From assembly GCA_028717825.1 (NCBI GenBank), contig JAQUNB010000040.1, positions 1 to 8,420 of the forward strand: 8,420 bases of DNA, written 5' to 3'. The stretch comes from Candidatus Omnitrophota bacterium. Its GTDB lineage: Bacteria; Omnitrophota; Gorgyraeia; Tantalellales; Tantalellaceae. Every line of letters starts with the position of its first letter. The first letter of the stretch is position 1. Shown here one piece after another: positions 1 to 5,569 of this stretch. The notes beneath the pieces were generated by a model. It saw only the letters and a list, made by a program, of their open reading frames with translations, was not told the DNA's origin and ran no database searches. The translations under genes were made by a program, and so were the position numbers.

Positions 1-368
1 ACCAACTGCGTACGAGGCTTGTTCCGGTTAACGCGAAATATCCTATCGAAAAGGTGATCGACGCGTGTAATGAGTATTATGAAAAAACAAAACGGATAAT
101 AACGTTTGAATATGTGCTGTTAAAAGGGGAAAACGATTCGATCAGCTCCGCCAGAAAACTCGCGGCACTTACCAGGAGGGTGAGGGCGAAGGTGAATCTC
201 ATCGCATGCAGCCCGTATCCCGGATCTAGCCAGAAAGCACCGGACCTTAAAGACCTGGAAAAATTCGCCGGCATCCTTCGCTCAATGGCTGTTATGGTGA
301 CGATAAGGAGATCAAAAGGCGCTGATATTCTTGCCGCGTGTGGGCAGCTGGCTGGGAAACGGGTGTAG
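1..368 (+). CDS. rlmN: Dual-specificity 23S rRNA (A2503)/tRNA (A37) C2-methyltransferase RlmN, C-terminal part (5' end outside window)
   Basis: This is the last ~121 codons of a radical-SAM methyltransferase that puts a methyl group on C2 of adenosine 2503 of 23S rRNA and, in some bacteria, of A37 in tRNA. The frame is open from base 3 to the stop at 366-368. The stretch before the first possible start reads LRTRLVPVNAKYPIEKVIDA, a typical RlmN segment, so the gene enters from outside and the GTG at 54 is not its start. Further family landmarks are ITFEYVLLKGEND, KVNLIACSPYPGS and the C-terminal RRSKGADILAACGQLAGK. The Cys in AACGQLAG (codon 339-341) corresponds to the methyl-carrying cysteine of the family. 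The N-terminal domain and the CxxxCxxC iron-sulfur motif lie upstream and cannot be checked. No hairpin terminator follows the stop directly. The family assignment is firm. Confidence 0.95.
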   Translation, partial: QLRTRLVPVNAKYPIEKVIDACNEYYEKTKRIITFEYVLLKGENDSISSARKLAALTRRVRAKVNLIACSPYPGSSQKAPDLKDLEKFAGILRSMAVMVTIRRSKGADILAACGQLAGKRV

Positions 369-760
369 TGGAGACGGTTCGTTAGTATGTAGTACCGGAA
401 ACGACACGTTTTAAGAACGTATATAGTTGCGATGGAACGAGGCGATTTGAAGAACGTCTATGGTATATAGTGCCGGTGATGACGATGGACGAAGGACGAA
501 TTGCGGGCGGAAGGTATTTGGCATATTGCAGAGCGCATGGCGGGATGATGGACGAGAGACGATCGTTCGCTTCGCTCGCTAGGACGAGGGACGGGCGTGA
601 CTTGTGACTAGTGGCTTGTGTCTAGTCGTTCGGGATTCGGGGTTCGTGTTTCGGCCCACGGGACACGGCTCTCGGCCCACGTCACGAGAAACGATGGACG
701 GGCGCAACCGTGACTAGTGGCTTGTGACTCGTTGTTAGGGGTTTGGGATTTGTGTTACCC
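369..760. repeat. Non-coding spacer with degenerate low-complexity repeats
   Basis: No convincing gene lies here. The stretch is a mosaic of short diverged repeats. A unit close to GACGATGGACGARRGACGA recurs at about 481, 544, 583 and 691. A longer unit containing GTGACTAGTGGCTTGTG, then a GGGATT element and TTCGTGTT or TTTGTGTT, occurs at 583-650 and again at 693-755. TCGGCCCACG occurs at 651-660 and 672-681. A pair of related segments, AGTATGTAGTACCGG near 384 and GGTATATAGTGCCGG near 462, begins the region. Stop codons are frequent and the ORFs present lack ribosome binding sites. The pattern suggests slippage or duplication products of a genome-dispersed intergenic repeat, but the family was not recognised. 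Confidence 0.6.
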
Positions 761-769
761 ATCGGCGTC

Positions 770-812
770 ATTCCCGCGCCAAGGCGAGCATGAAGAGGCG
801 TTCAGCGGGAAT
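770..812. repeat. Palindromic element with ATTCCCGC / GCGGGAAT ends
   Basis: An 8-base inverted repeat, ATTCCCGC at 770-777 and GCGGGAAT at 805-812, flanks a 27-base interior. ATTCCC...GGGAAT ends resemble small dispersed intergenic repeats known in several bacteria, for example the dRS3 ends of Neisseria, but no relation is claimed beyond that similarity. It sits at the start of a hairpin cluster before the phosphatase gene. Confidence 0.55.
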
Positions 813-832
813 CCAATAAAATTTAAATGTAA

Positions 833-957
833 TGTAGGGGCGGGGTTTCCCCGCCCTGTTGATAGAGAGCGCGAGATCGTATGAAAGGGCGAGGGGATCT
901 CGCCCTTACGATGGATCCAGAAAGAATAATAACGTAGGGGCGCACCCATGTGTGCGC
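833..957. repeat. Cluster of three REP-like GC-rich hairpins
   Basis: Three short hairpins stand in a row. (1) 838-856 has an 8-bp perfect stem, GGGCGGGG/CCCCGCCC, with a TTT loop. (2) 885-907 has a 9-bp perfect stem, AAGGGCGAG/CTCGCCCTT, with loop GGGAT. (3) 940-957 has a 6-bp stem, GCGCAC/GTGCGC. Hairpins 1 and 3 are both preceded by GTAGGGGCG on the plus strand. Hairpin 2 read on the minus strand starts CGTAAGGGCG, so the cluster is plus, minus, plus for one element. That arrangement is typical of REP/BIME-type repeats. None is followed by a T tract, so they are not standard intrinsic terminators. Confidence 0.65.
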
Positions 958-1024
958 TCGAGACAACTCTGAACAAAACCTGGTTTTCATGGTTCGCAAA
1001 TCAACCTTTTGATCGTAGGATAAA

Positions 1025-1711
1025 ATGAGATACAAGATGATCATTTTCGATATAGACGGTACTATAACAAAACACGTTTCCAGCTGGAGGTATATCCATG
1101 AGAAACTAGGGCTGTGGGATGTATTGGCCAAAAAATATCAGGAAGAGTTCTTGGCCGGCAAAATAACCTATCGACGGTTCTGCGAGTTGGATGCCGCACA
1201 TTGGAAAGGTATCAGGGAAACCCGGATGAGGAGGATATTCGACAAAGTTCAGTATTCAAAGAACGCCGTAAAATGTATAAAAAAATTGAAGAATAAAGGT
1301 TTTAAACTGGTCGCGATATCGACCGGACTCCAGTTCATAACCGATAAGGTCAGGCGGGATCTGAATTTTGACTATTGCTTAAGTAACCACCTGACAGTAA
1401 AAGACGGAAGACTCACCGGCGGAGTAAAAATAAATATAAGTCATGGGGCGAAAGGAAAGACGGTTAAGAAACTTTTAAAGAAGTTCAAAATAGCCCCCAA
1501 AGAAATAATCGCGGTCGGCGACAGTGAAGGCGATATTCCCATGATCGAGATGGCAGGATACTCGATCGCTTTTAACTCCTCAAGTAAAGATCTGTCGAAA
1601 ATAGCCGACCACAACTGTCTTTCCGACGATTTTCGGGAGATTTATTGTAAGATCTTGGAAGTAGAACGAAATAAGCGTAACAAAATATACGGAAGCAGGC
1701 GCCATGCGTAG
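1025..1711 (+). CDS. HAD superfamily (IB-type) phosphatase, phosphoserine-phosphatase-like
   Basis: This 228-residue soluble protein has all four HAD motifs. Motif I is DIDGT (D9 nucleophile, D11 acid/base), motif II is ISTG with S99, motif III is the lysine in GAKGKT (K143), and motif IV is GDSEGD with D166 and D170. Length, spacing and the segment VKDGRLTGG match phosphoserine phosphatases (SerB/archaeal PSP). A phosphate-monoester hydrolase is therefore well supported. However, the residues that bind the phosphoserine carboxylate and amine in the Methanocaldococcus enzyme (Glu20, Arg56) align here with Val18 and with acidic residues near 54-56. The substrate may therefore differ from phosphoserine. 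The start at 1025 follows a weak TAGGA at 1016-1020. The alternative Met5 has no better site. The gene overlaps the next by 8 bases, indicating cotranscription. Confidence 0.85.
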   Translation: MRYKMIIFDIDGTITKHVSSWRYIHEKLGLWDVLAKKYQEEFLAGKITYRRFCELDAAHWKGIRETRMRRIFDKVQYSKNAVKCIKKLKNKGFKLVAISTGLQFITDKVRRDLNFDYCLSNHLTVKDGRLTGGVKINISHGAKGKTVKKLLKKFKIAPKEIIAVGDSEGDIPMIEMAGYSIAFNSSSKDLSKIADHNCLSDDFREIYCKILEVERNKRNKIYGSRRHA

Positions 1712-2036
1712 AAGCGGAAAGACATTTACGAAATACGCGATAAAAAATATTAAAGAAATACACCGCCTATCTCGAAAACGTAATTCTGTTACCAAAGCCC
1801 ATCCGGAAATGTTATTGGAGTTCGTTCGTAGTCACACGAAAGAAATGAAAGAATTATATGAGAAAAAGGATAAACATTTTAACGTGGAAACAGGGGATCT
1901 TATTATCCTTTGTCTTGAATTGCTGATAGAAAATGGCGCCGAGCCCGACGCGATAATGAACATAGGATACGGGAGGTTCAGGAAAAAACTAAAAGGGCCG
2001 AAAGTCAACGCGCATAAAGAGATAACACGCAAATAG
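1704..2036 (+). CDS. Small helical protein with a faint MazG-like pattern, function unknown
   Basis: This 110-residue, lysine-rich soluble protein overlaps the end of the phosphatase gene by 8 bases, so it is translationally coupled to it. Residues 1-30 are basic. Residues 35-53 and 60-78 look helical, and ETGD at 62-65 is followed by a hydrophobic helix, then ENGAEPDAIMNIGYGRFRKKL. That ordering (ExxD, hydrophobic helix, G-x-x-P-D/E-x-A, then an aromatic/basic end) resembles the second half of all-alpha MazG-type nucleoside triphosphate pyrophosphohydrolases. The first metal-binding motif EExxE is not present in canonical form: E39, E47 and E50 are the nearest acidic residues. I therefore treat the family link as a weak inference. 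A hypothetical protein is the safe call, but the reading frame itself is well supported by the overlap. Confidence 0.7.
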   Translation: MRRSGKTFTKYAIKNIKEIHRLSRKRNSVTKAHPEMLLEFVRSHTKEMKELYEKKDKHFNVETGDLIILCLELLIENGAEPDAIMNIGYGRFRKKLKGPKVNAHKEITRK

Positions 2037-2054
2037 TCATGAAGAGGTCATTAT

Positions 2055-2180
2055 ATGGCAAGAGAGAGGATAACAAGGAGAAGGAAAAGTGTCCCGCGCC
2101 TTTTGCGCGAACAGAAAGACAATCTTCGCAATAAACTATCCGCGGAAAGAACGCATTTCAAAAGCCCCAAATTCAAGTAG
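2055..2180 (+). CDS. Small basic protein, 41 residues, unknown function
   Basis: A short open frame begins at ATG 2055 and ends at TAG 2178-2180. It has a purine-rich ribosome binding site, GAAGAGG, at 2041-2047, seven bases before the start. It begins 18 bases after the preceding stop, and the next feature downstream is an intrinsic terminator. This is what the last gene of an operon would look like. The protein is very basic, beginning MARERITRRRKSV and ending HFKSPKFK, with no membrane segment or cysteine. It could bind nucleic acid or the ribosome, but this rests on charge alone and I do not recognise the family. Confidence 0.6.
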   Translation: MARERITRRRKSVPRLLREQKDNLRNKLSAERTHFKSPKFK

Positions 2181-2223
2181 TTTGTGATAGATCCCAAAGC
2201 AGATTTCCCCGTAAATAAACAAA

Positions 2224-2258
2224 AAAAGCAAGCTTTTAAGCTTGCTTTTCTATTTTTT
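2224..2258 (+). terminator. Strong intrinsic terminator, probably bidirectional
   Basis: AAAAGCAAGCTT (2224-2235) and AAGCTTGCTTTT (2238-2249) are perfect 12-base complements, followed by CTATTTTTT. The realistic stem has about 9-10 pairs with a TTAA-type loop. A-rich sequence precedes the stem, so it could also work on the minus strand. It ends the phosphatase operon and insulates it from the signalling operon. Confidence 0.85.
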
Positions 2259-2260
2259 AG

Positions 2261-2310
2261 TAGCTTTTCTTTCACCTTTTTTTTGAGTTGTAAGGGGGAG
2301 AGAAAAGCTA
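2261..2310. repeat. 10-bp perfect inverted repeat beside the terminator
   Basis: TAGCTTTTCT (2261-2270) and AGAAAAGCTA (2301-2310) are perfect complements separated by 30 bases that contain a run of eight T residues. The pairing can extend inward by a few imperfect pairs between TTC-CC and GG-GAG. It directly follows the terminator and partly repeats its sequence (GCTTTTCTA), so it may be a duplicated or decayed terminator half. No function is assigned. Confidence 0.45.
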
Positions 2311-2460
2311 TAAAAGACCCGAAATCACTGAATTTTCCATGCTCCTCAACCTCCAATATCAAGTATAGCACGGCAGCTTATAAAGGCAACTTTTGGAAAA
2401 GAAAAAGTTTACTATAAATACCAATGTAATTATAAATACTACTCTTATTTAGCGGCTCGT
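2311..2460. other. AT-rich spacer upstream of the signalling promoter
   Basis: No gene is supported here. The sequence becomes markedly AT-rich after about 2390. TATAAATAC occurs twice as a direct repeat, at 2413-2421 and 2431-2439, 18 bases apart start to start and about 20-40 bases before the -35 box. It could be a regulator site or UP-like AT-rich DNA. Nothing else is visible. Confidence 0.4.
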
Positions 2461-2489
2461 TTGCAAGACATTTAGTGTTATTGTATACT
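2461..2489 (+). promoter_or_regulatory. Sigma70-type promoter for the PAS/kinase/receiver operon
   Basis: TTGCAA at 2461-2466 (4 of 6 bases of the -35 consensus) and TATACT at 2484-2489 (5 of 6 of the -10 consensus) are separated by exactly 17 bases. Transcription would start near 2496, leaving a leader of about 78 bases before the ATG. The -10 box lies inside a small inverted repeat, GTATA-C-TATAC, at 2483-2493. This is a prediction from sequence only. Confidence 0.6.
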
Positions 2490-2573
2490 ATACATAACTT
2501 ATCAAAATATACCCGTTGTTTTTATTCGGTTTAATTTTAAGGTACAAAAGTATCCCGCAAAAGGTGGATTTTA

Positions 2574-3545
2574 ATGTCGCTGTATCTGATCATCTCTAAC
2601 CTGATAATTTTTTCTGCGTTAATTTTTCTGCTCAAAAAACTTTATGATCAAAAATACAGTTATCTGACGTTCCGGCGCCTCATTGATTCCATAAGCGTCG
2701 GTTATTACAGGTGCCGGTACAAAGATGGGATCATTCTTTCCGCTAACAGGGGCTTCTTGAACATACTCGGGATTAAGAGCAAGAACGTTCAGGATATTAT
2801 CGGACGGGCCGTGAGCGAGCTTATTATTTATGTCGACAGCGAAGAAAGTATGCGCCAAGAATTAAAGATGCGGGGCGAGTTGAAGAACCATGAATATCAT
2901 TTTAAGACGCTTGACGGTAAGGATAGATATGTTTTGTGTAATTCATACGTTACCCGAGATCCCTATACAAGAGAGGAAGTCGTCGAAGCCCTAATGCAGG
3001 ATGTTACCGAGGAGCGTATCTCTTATGAGCGAATGAAGGAATCGCAGGAACGTTACGAAAAGTTGTTTAAGAATTCCGGAGATATGGTAATTATATGCAA
3101 GCTGAGCGACTACACGATAGAGGAAGTTAATCCGGTGACTGAAATAATAACCGGATATGCCGAGAACGAACTTTTGAACAAACCCTTTGTGAGTTTGTTC
3201 CATCCGTCGGTCCGTAAAGACCTCTTTGAAATAAGGAAAGACCTGCTTTTTAAGGGTTCCGCGCGAATAGAAACGATCGCCGTGTGCAGAAACGGAAGCT
3301 ATAAGGAGGTTATACTGACTTTCAGCGTTGTCGAGATAAAGGACGATAGGATGGTCATGGCGGTGGTAAAGGATGTTTCGCTTCTTGCGGAAAAGAAAGA
3401 AGAGGAGAATCGCCGTAAACAGGAACTTGAGGAGTTCTGGAGGTCCGCGGTCGAAAGGGAAGAACGCATCAAAGAGCTGCGGGAAGATCTCGAAAAAGCA
3501 AAAAATCAGATAGAATTACTTAAAGGAAAAGATGTCACAGGCTGA
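2574..3545 (+). CDS. Membrane-anchored tandem PAS-domain sensor protein without a kinase domain
   Basis: This 323-residue protein has one N-terminal hydrophobic helix (about residues 2-21) followed by KK, so the rest should be cytoplasmic. Two PAS domains follow, at about 33-147 and 157-270. Both end in the usual MQDVTEE / VVKDVSLL type linker, and the second contains GYAENELLNKP, a common PAS signature. A charged coiled coil (about 271-318, with VEREERIKELREDLEKAK) closes the protein. No histidine kinase, GGDEF or other output domain is present, although this coil normally connects PAS domains to a kinase. The ribosome binding site AAGGTGG (2561-2567) lies six bases before the ATG. The gene overlaps the histidine kinase gene by 14 bases. 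The likely role is signal sensing, handing information to the kinase through coiled-coil contact; the ligand is unknown. Confidence 0.88.
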   Translation: MSLYLIISNLIIFSALIFLLKKLYDQKYSYLTFRRLIDSISVGYYRCRYKDGIILSANRGFLNILGIKSKNVQDIIGRAVSELIIYVDSEESMRQELKMRGELKNHEYHFKTLDGKDRYVLCNSYVTRDPYTREEVVEALMQDVTEERISYERMKESQERYEKLFKNSGDMVIICKLSDYTIEEVNPVTEIITGYAENELLNKPFVSLFHPSVRKDLFEIRKDLLFKGSARIETIAVCRNGSYKEVILTFSVVEIKDDRMVMAVVKDVSLLAEKKEEENRRKQELEEFWRSAVEREERIKELREDLEKAKNQIELLKGKDVTG

Positions 3546-5166
3546 TCCGGTCGAAAAAATAAATTTGAGGCTCGACGGTGAAGTTGATTACAACTCGGGA
3601 CTGCTTTTTGTCTCTTTTGAGCTGCGTATTTTTAACTTATTGATAGCGATGATATTTTCCAGCATCCTCGGTCAGCTCACCCAGATGAAGATACCCCCTA
3701 ACGTCCTTGCTATTTTCTTCATATGGCTGGTAACAAGCGCGATCTATCTGGTACCCTTTAGGTTTGGGTTGTGTAAAACGCTTAACGCATTGGACGACGT
3801 TCATTTTAGTTATTATTTTTTCGGTGTGATATATGCGACGATACTCGTGCATTACCTAGGCGGAGCGGAGTGGATAGCATATTTTGTTTACTTTTTTGAC
3901 CTTGTTTATGCGAATGTCCTGATAATGAAGCGCGCAAGGAGTTCTATAATAACCGTGTTCATTGCTTTTTGTTATTTTTCACTTTTAGGCCTAGAGTATA
4001 AAGGTTTTCTGCCGCATTACACGGTCTATACACCATCAGCCACGACATACAACAACCTTGATTATTTTCTCGGGACGAACGTGATAGTTGTGGGAATAAG
4101 TTTTTTTCTTATAGCGTTCGGGACAGGGCTCTTTTCAAGGATGAAAGAGGAACGGGAAAAGTCACTCATTGAATCGAAAAACAGGCTTATCGCAAAATCG
4201 GTCAGGCTCGAGGAAATGACAAAAGCGCTAAGAAAAAAGATAGCGGAGAACAAATATATAAAAAGAGCGGCTGTAGGATATGTTGAGAAAAAAGAATTTG
4301 AACTTACAACGGTCAAAAAAGACCTGGAAAGCCAGATCGCGAAATTAAGAAAAACCCAGAAATCTATGGTCTTCATGATAGAGGATCTGAATGCGATGAG
4401 CGCGCAGCTGAAAGAAGCGCGGGACCACTTGGAAGAAAAGGTAAAAGAGCGGACAGACGATCTATTAGAGATAAGCCAGAAACTCCACCGGAGTGAACGG
4501 CTCGCTTTTTTAGGGAAATTGGCCGGCAGTGTCACGCATGAATTGCGGAATCCACTCGCGGTTTTAAAGAACACCGCGTTCTTTTTAAAAAAAATGTCGC
4601 AGGATAAAGAGGACCAGCGGATAGTGAAGTGCGTTGACACGATCGAAAAAGAAATACTGATAATCGATGCGATAATAGACGATATCATGGGTTTTGCCAA
4701 GACAAAACCGCCTGAGTTGGAAGAGGCGGATCTTAAAGACCTGATAGAGGCTACCATAAAGAAACTGAAGATTCCGGAACTTATAGAGATAAAACGTGAA
4801 TATCTCGAGACCCCAAAGATAAATATCGATAAAAGCCAAATAACACACGCAGTCTCGAATATCGCGAATAATGCCATAATGGCCATGAGCGGCAACGGGG
4901 TGCTTACGTTTCGCATACTCGGGAAAGGCGAAGAAGTGTGTATCGAGATAGGGGATACGGGTCCCGGAATACCTCCGGATCAGAAAAGTTTAATATTTGA
5001 GCCTTTGTATAGCAATAAACCGAAAGGAACAGGGCTTGGACTTCCGATCGCGAAGATGATGGTTGAGAACCACAACGGGAGGATCGAATTTGTCAGTGTT
5101 TTAGGAGAGGGGACGGTATTCAAAATATTTTTACCTATACTTCAAAAAGGACGAAATGGAAAATGA
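3532..5166 (+). CDS. Six-helix membrane sensor histidine kinase
   Basis: This 544-residue kinase autophosphorylates on histidine and passes the phosphate to a response regulator. Six hydrophobic segments (about 30-50, 56-76, 93-110, 113-132, 137-155, 182-201) form an integral-membrane sensing part that I do not recognise as a named family. A long charged coiled coil (about 203-320) follows. The kinase core has the H-box THELRNPLAV with H336, an N-box around N443-N447 (SNIANNA), the G1 box DTGPGI at 475-480, an F-box near IFEPLYSNK, and the G2 box GTGLGL at 499-504. All catalytic elements are intact. No extracytoplasmic loop is large enough for a classic ligand domain, so the signal may be membrane-borne or come from the PAS partner. 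An AAAGGA site at 3522-3527 precedes the start. The gene overlaps both neighbours (14 and 11 bases). Confidence 0.93.
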   Translation: MSQADPVEKINLRLDGEVDYNSGLLFVSFELRIFNLLIAMIFSSILGQLTQMKIPPNVLAIFFIWLVTSAIYLVPFRFGLCKTLNALDDVHFSYYFFGVIYATILVHYLGGAEWIAYFVYFFDLVYANVLIMKRARSSIITVFIAFCYFSLLGLEYKGFLPHYTVYTPSATTYNNLDYFLGTNVIVVGISFFLIAFGTGLFSRMKEEREKSLIESKNRLIAKSVRLEEMTKALRKKIAENKYIKRAAVGYVEKKEFELTTVKKDLESQIAKLRKTQKSMVFMIEDLNAMSAQLKEARDHLEEKVKERTDDLLEISQKLHRSERLAFLGKLAGSVTHELRNPLAVLKNTAFFLKKMSQDKEDQRIVKCVDTIEKEILIIDAIIDDIMGFAKTKPPELEEADLKDLIEATIKKLKIPELIEIKREYLETPKINIDKSQITHAVSNIANNAIMAMSGNGVLTFRILGKGEEVCIEIGDTGPGIPPDQKSLIFEPLYSNKPKGTGLGLPIAKMMVENHNGRIEFVSVLGEGTVFKIFLPILQKGRNGK

Positions 5167-5521
5167 CAAGAAAAAAATAGTTATCGCTGACGATAACCTT
5201 ACATTATGCAGTCTTCTTAAAGACATATTGGAAGGGGAGGGATACGAGGTTGATGTTGTCCATGACGGTTTTTCGCTGATCACGTATTTAAAGAAGACTC
5301 AGGACGTGGATGCCGTGATATTGGACCTCATCATGCCCGAGCGAGGCGGAATAAGTATTTTTGACACTATCCGTTCGGTTTCTCCTATCTCAAAGCTGAT
5401 TATTTATACAGGATACACCAGATACCAGAACTCCATATTCGCGCGCGAAGCTGATGCGTTCGTCAATAAAGTAGAAGGCGCGGAAAAGATAATCGAGGTT
5501 CTGGAAGAACTTCTCAAGTAA
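5156..5521 (+). CDS. Single-domain response regulator (receiver only)
   Basis: This 121-residue CheY/Spo0F-type receiver keeps all the key residues: acidic pair D12-D13, phosphoacceptor D57 in VILDLIMPE, T85 in IIYTG, and K105 in FVNK. The usual output domain is absent, and the protein ends right after the last helix. It overlaps the kinase gene by 11 bases, so it should be made in step with it and is the obvious phosphate acceptor. As in other stand-alone receivers, output would come from protein-protein contact or from passing the phosphate on in a relay. The downstream partner is not in this window. No clear hairpin terminator was seen in the 48 bases before the convergent antiporter gene. 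Confidence 0.94.
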   Translation: MENDKKKIVIADDNLTLCSLLKDILEGEGYEVDVVHDGFSLITYLKKTQDVDAVILDLIMPERGGISIFDTIRSVSPISKLIIYTGYTRYQNSIFAREADAFVNKVEGAEKIIEVLEELLK

Positions 5522-5569
5522 ACAGGGTTGTGAGGTTCTCTCCGTTAATCATTTTTACTTATATAAAAA

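Noticed and set aside
838..907. REP-like hairpins as rlmN terminators
   Set aside because: They lie about 470 bases or more after the stop and have no T tract.
369..957. Possible CRISPR array in the repeat-rich spacer
   Set aside because: The repeats are unequal, diverged and irregularly spaced, and no cas gene is nearby.
755..1131. Two minus-strand frames across the REP-like cluster
   Set aside because: They pass through palindromic repeats and the phosphatase start, and have no family-like sequence.
2051..2371. 106-residue minus-strand frame
   Set aside because: It is opposite the small basic gene and the terminator, with low-complexity Leu/Lys/Phe composition and no ribosome binding site.
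4062..4916. 284-residue open frame on the minus strand
   Set aside because: It lies wholly inside the histidine kinase gene, opposite strand, and is serine/phenylalanine-rich as expected for the antisense of lysine/glutamate-rich coiled-coil codons. No ribosome binding site or domain is visible.
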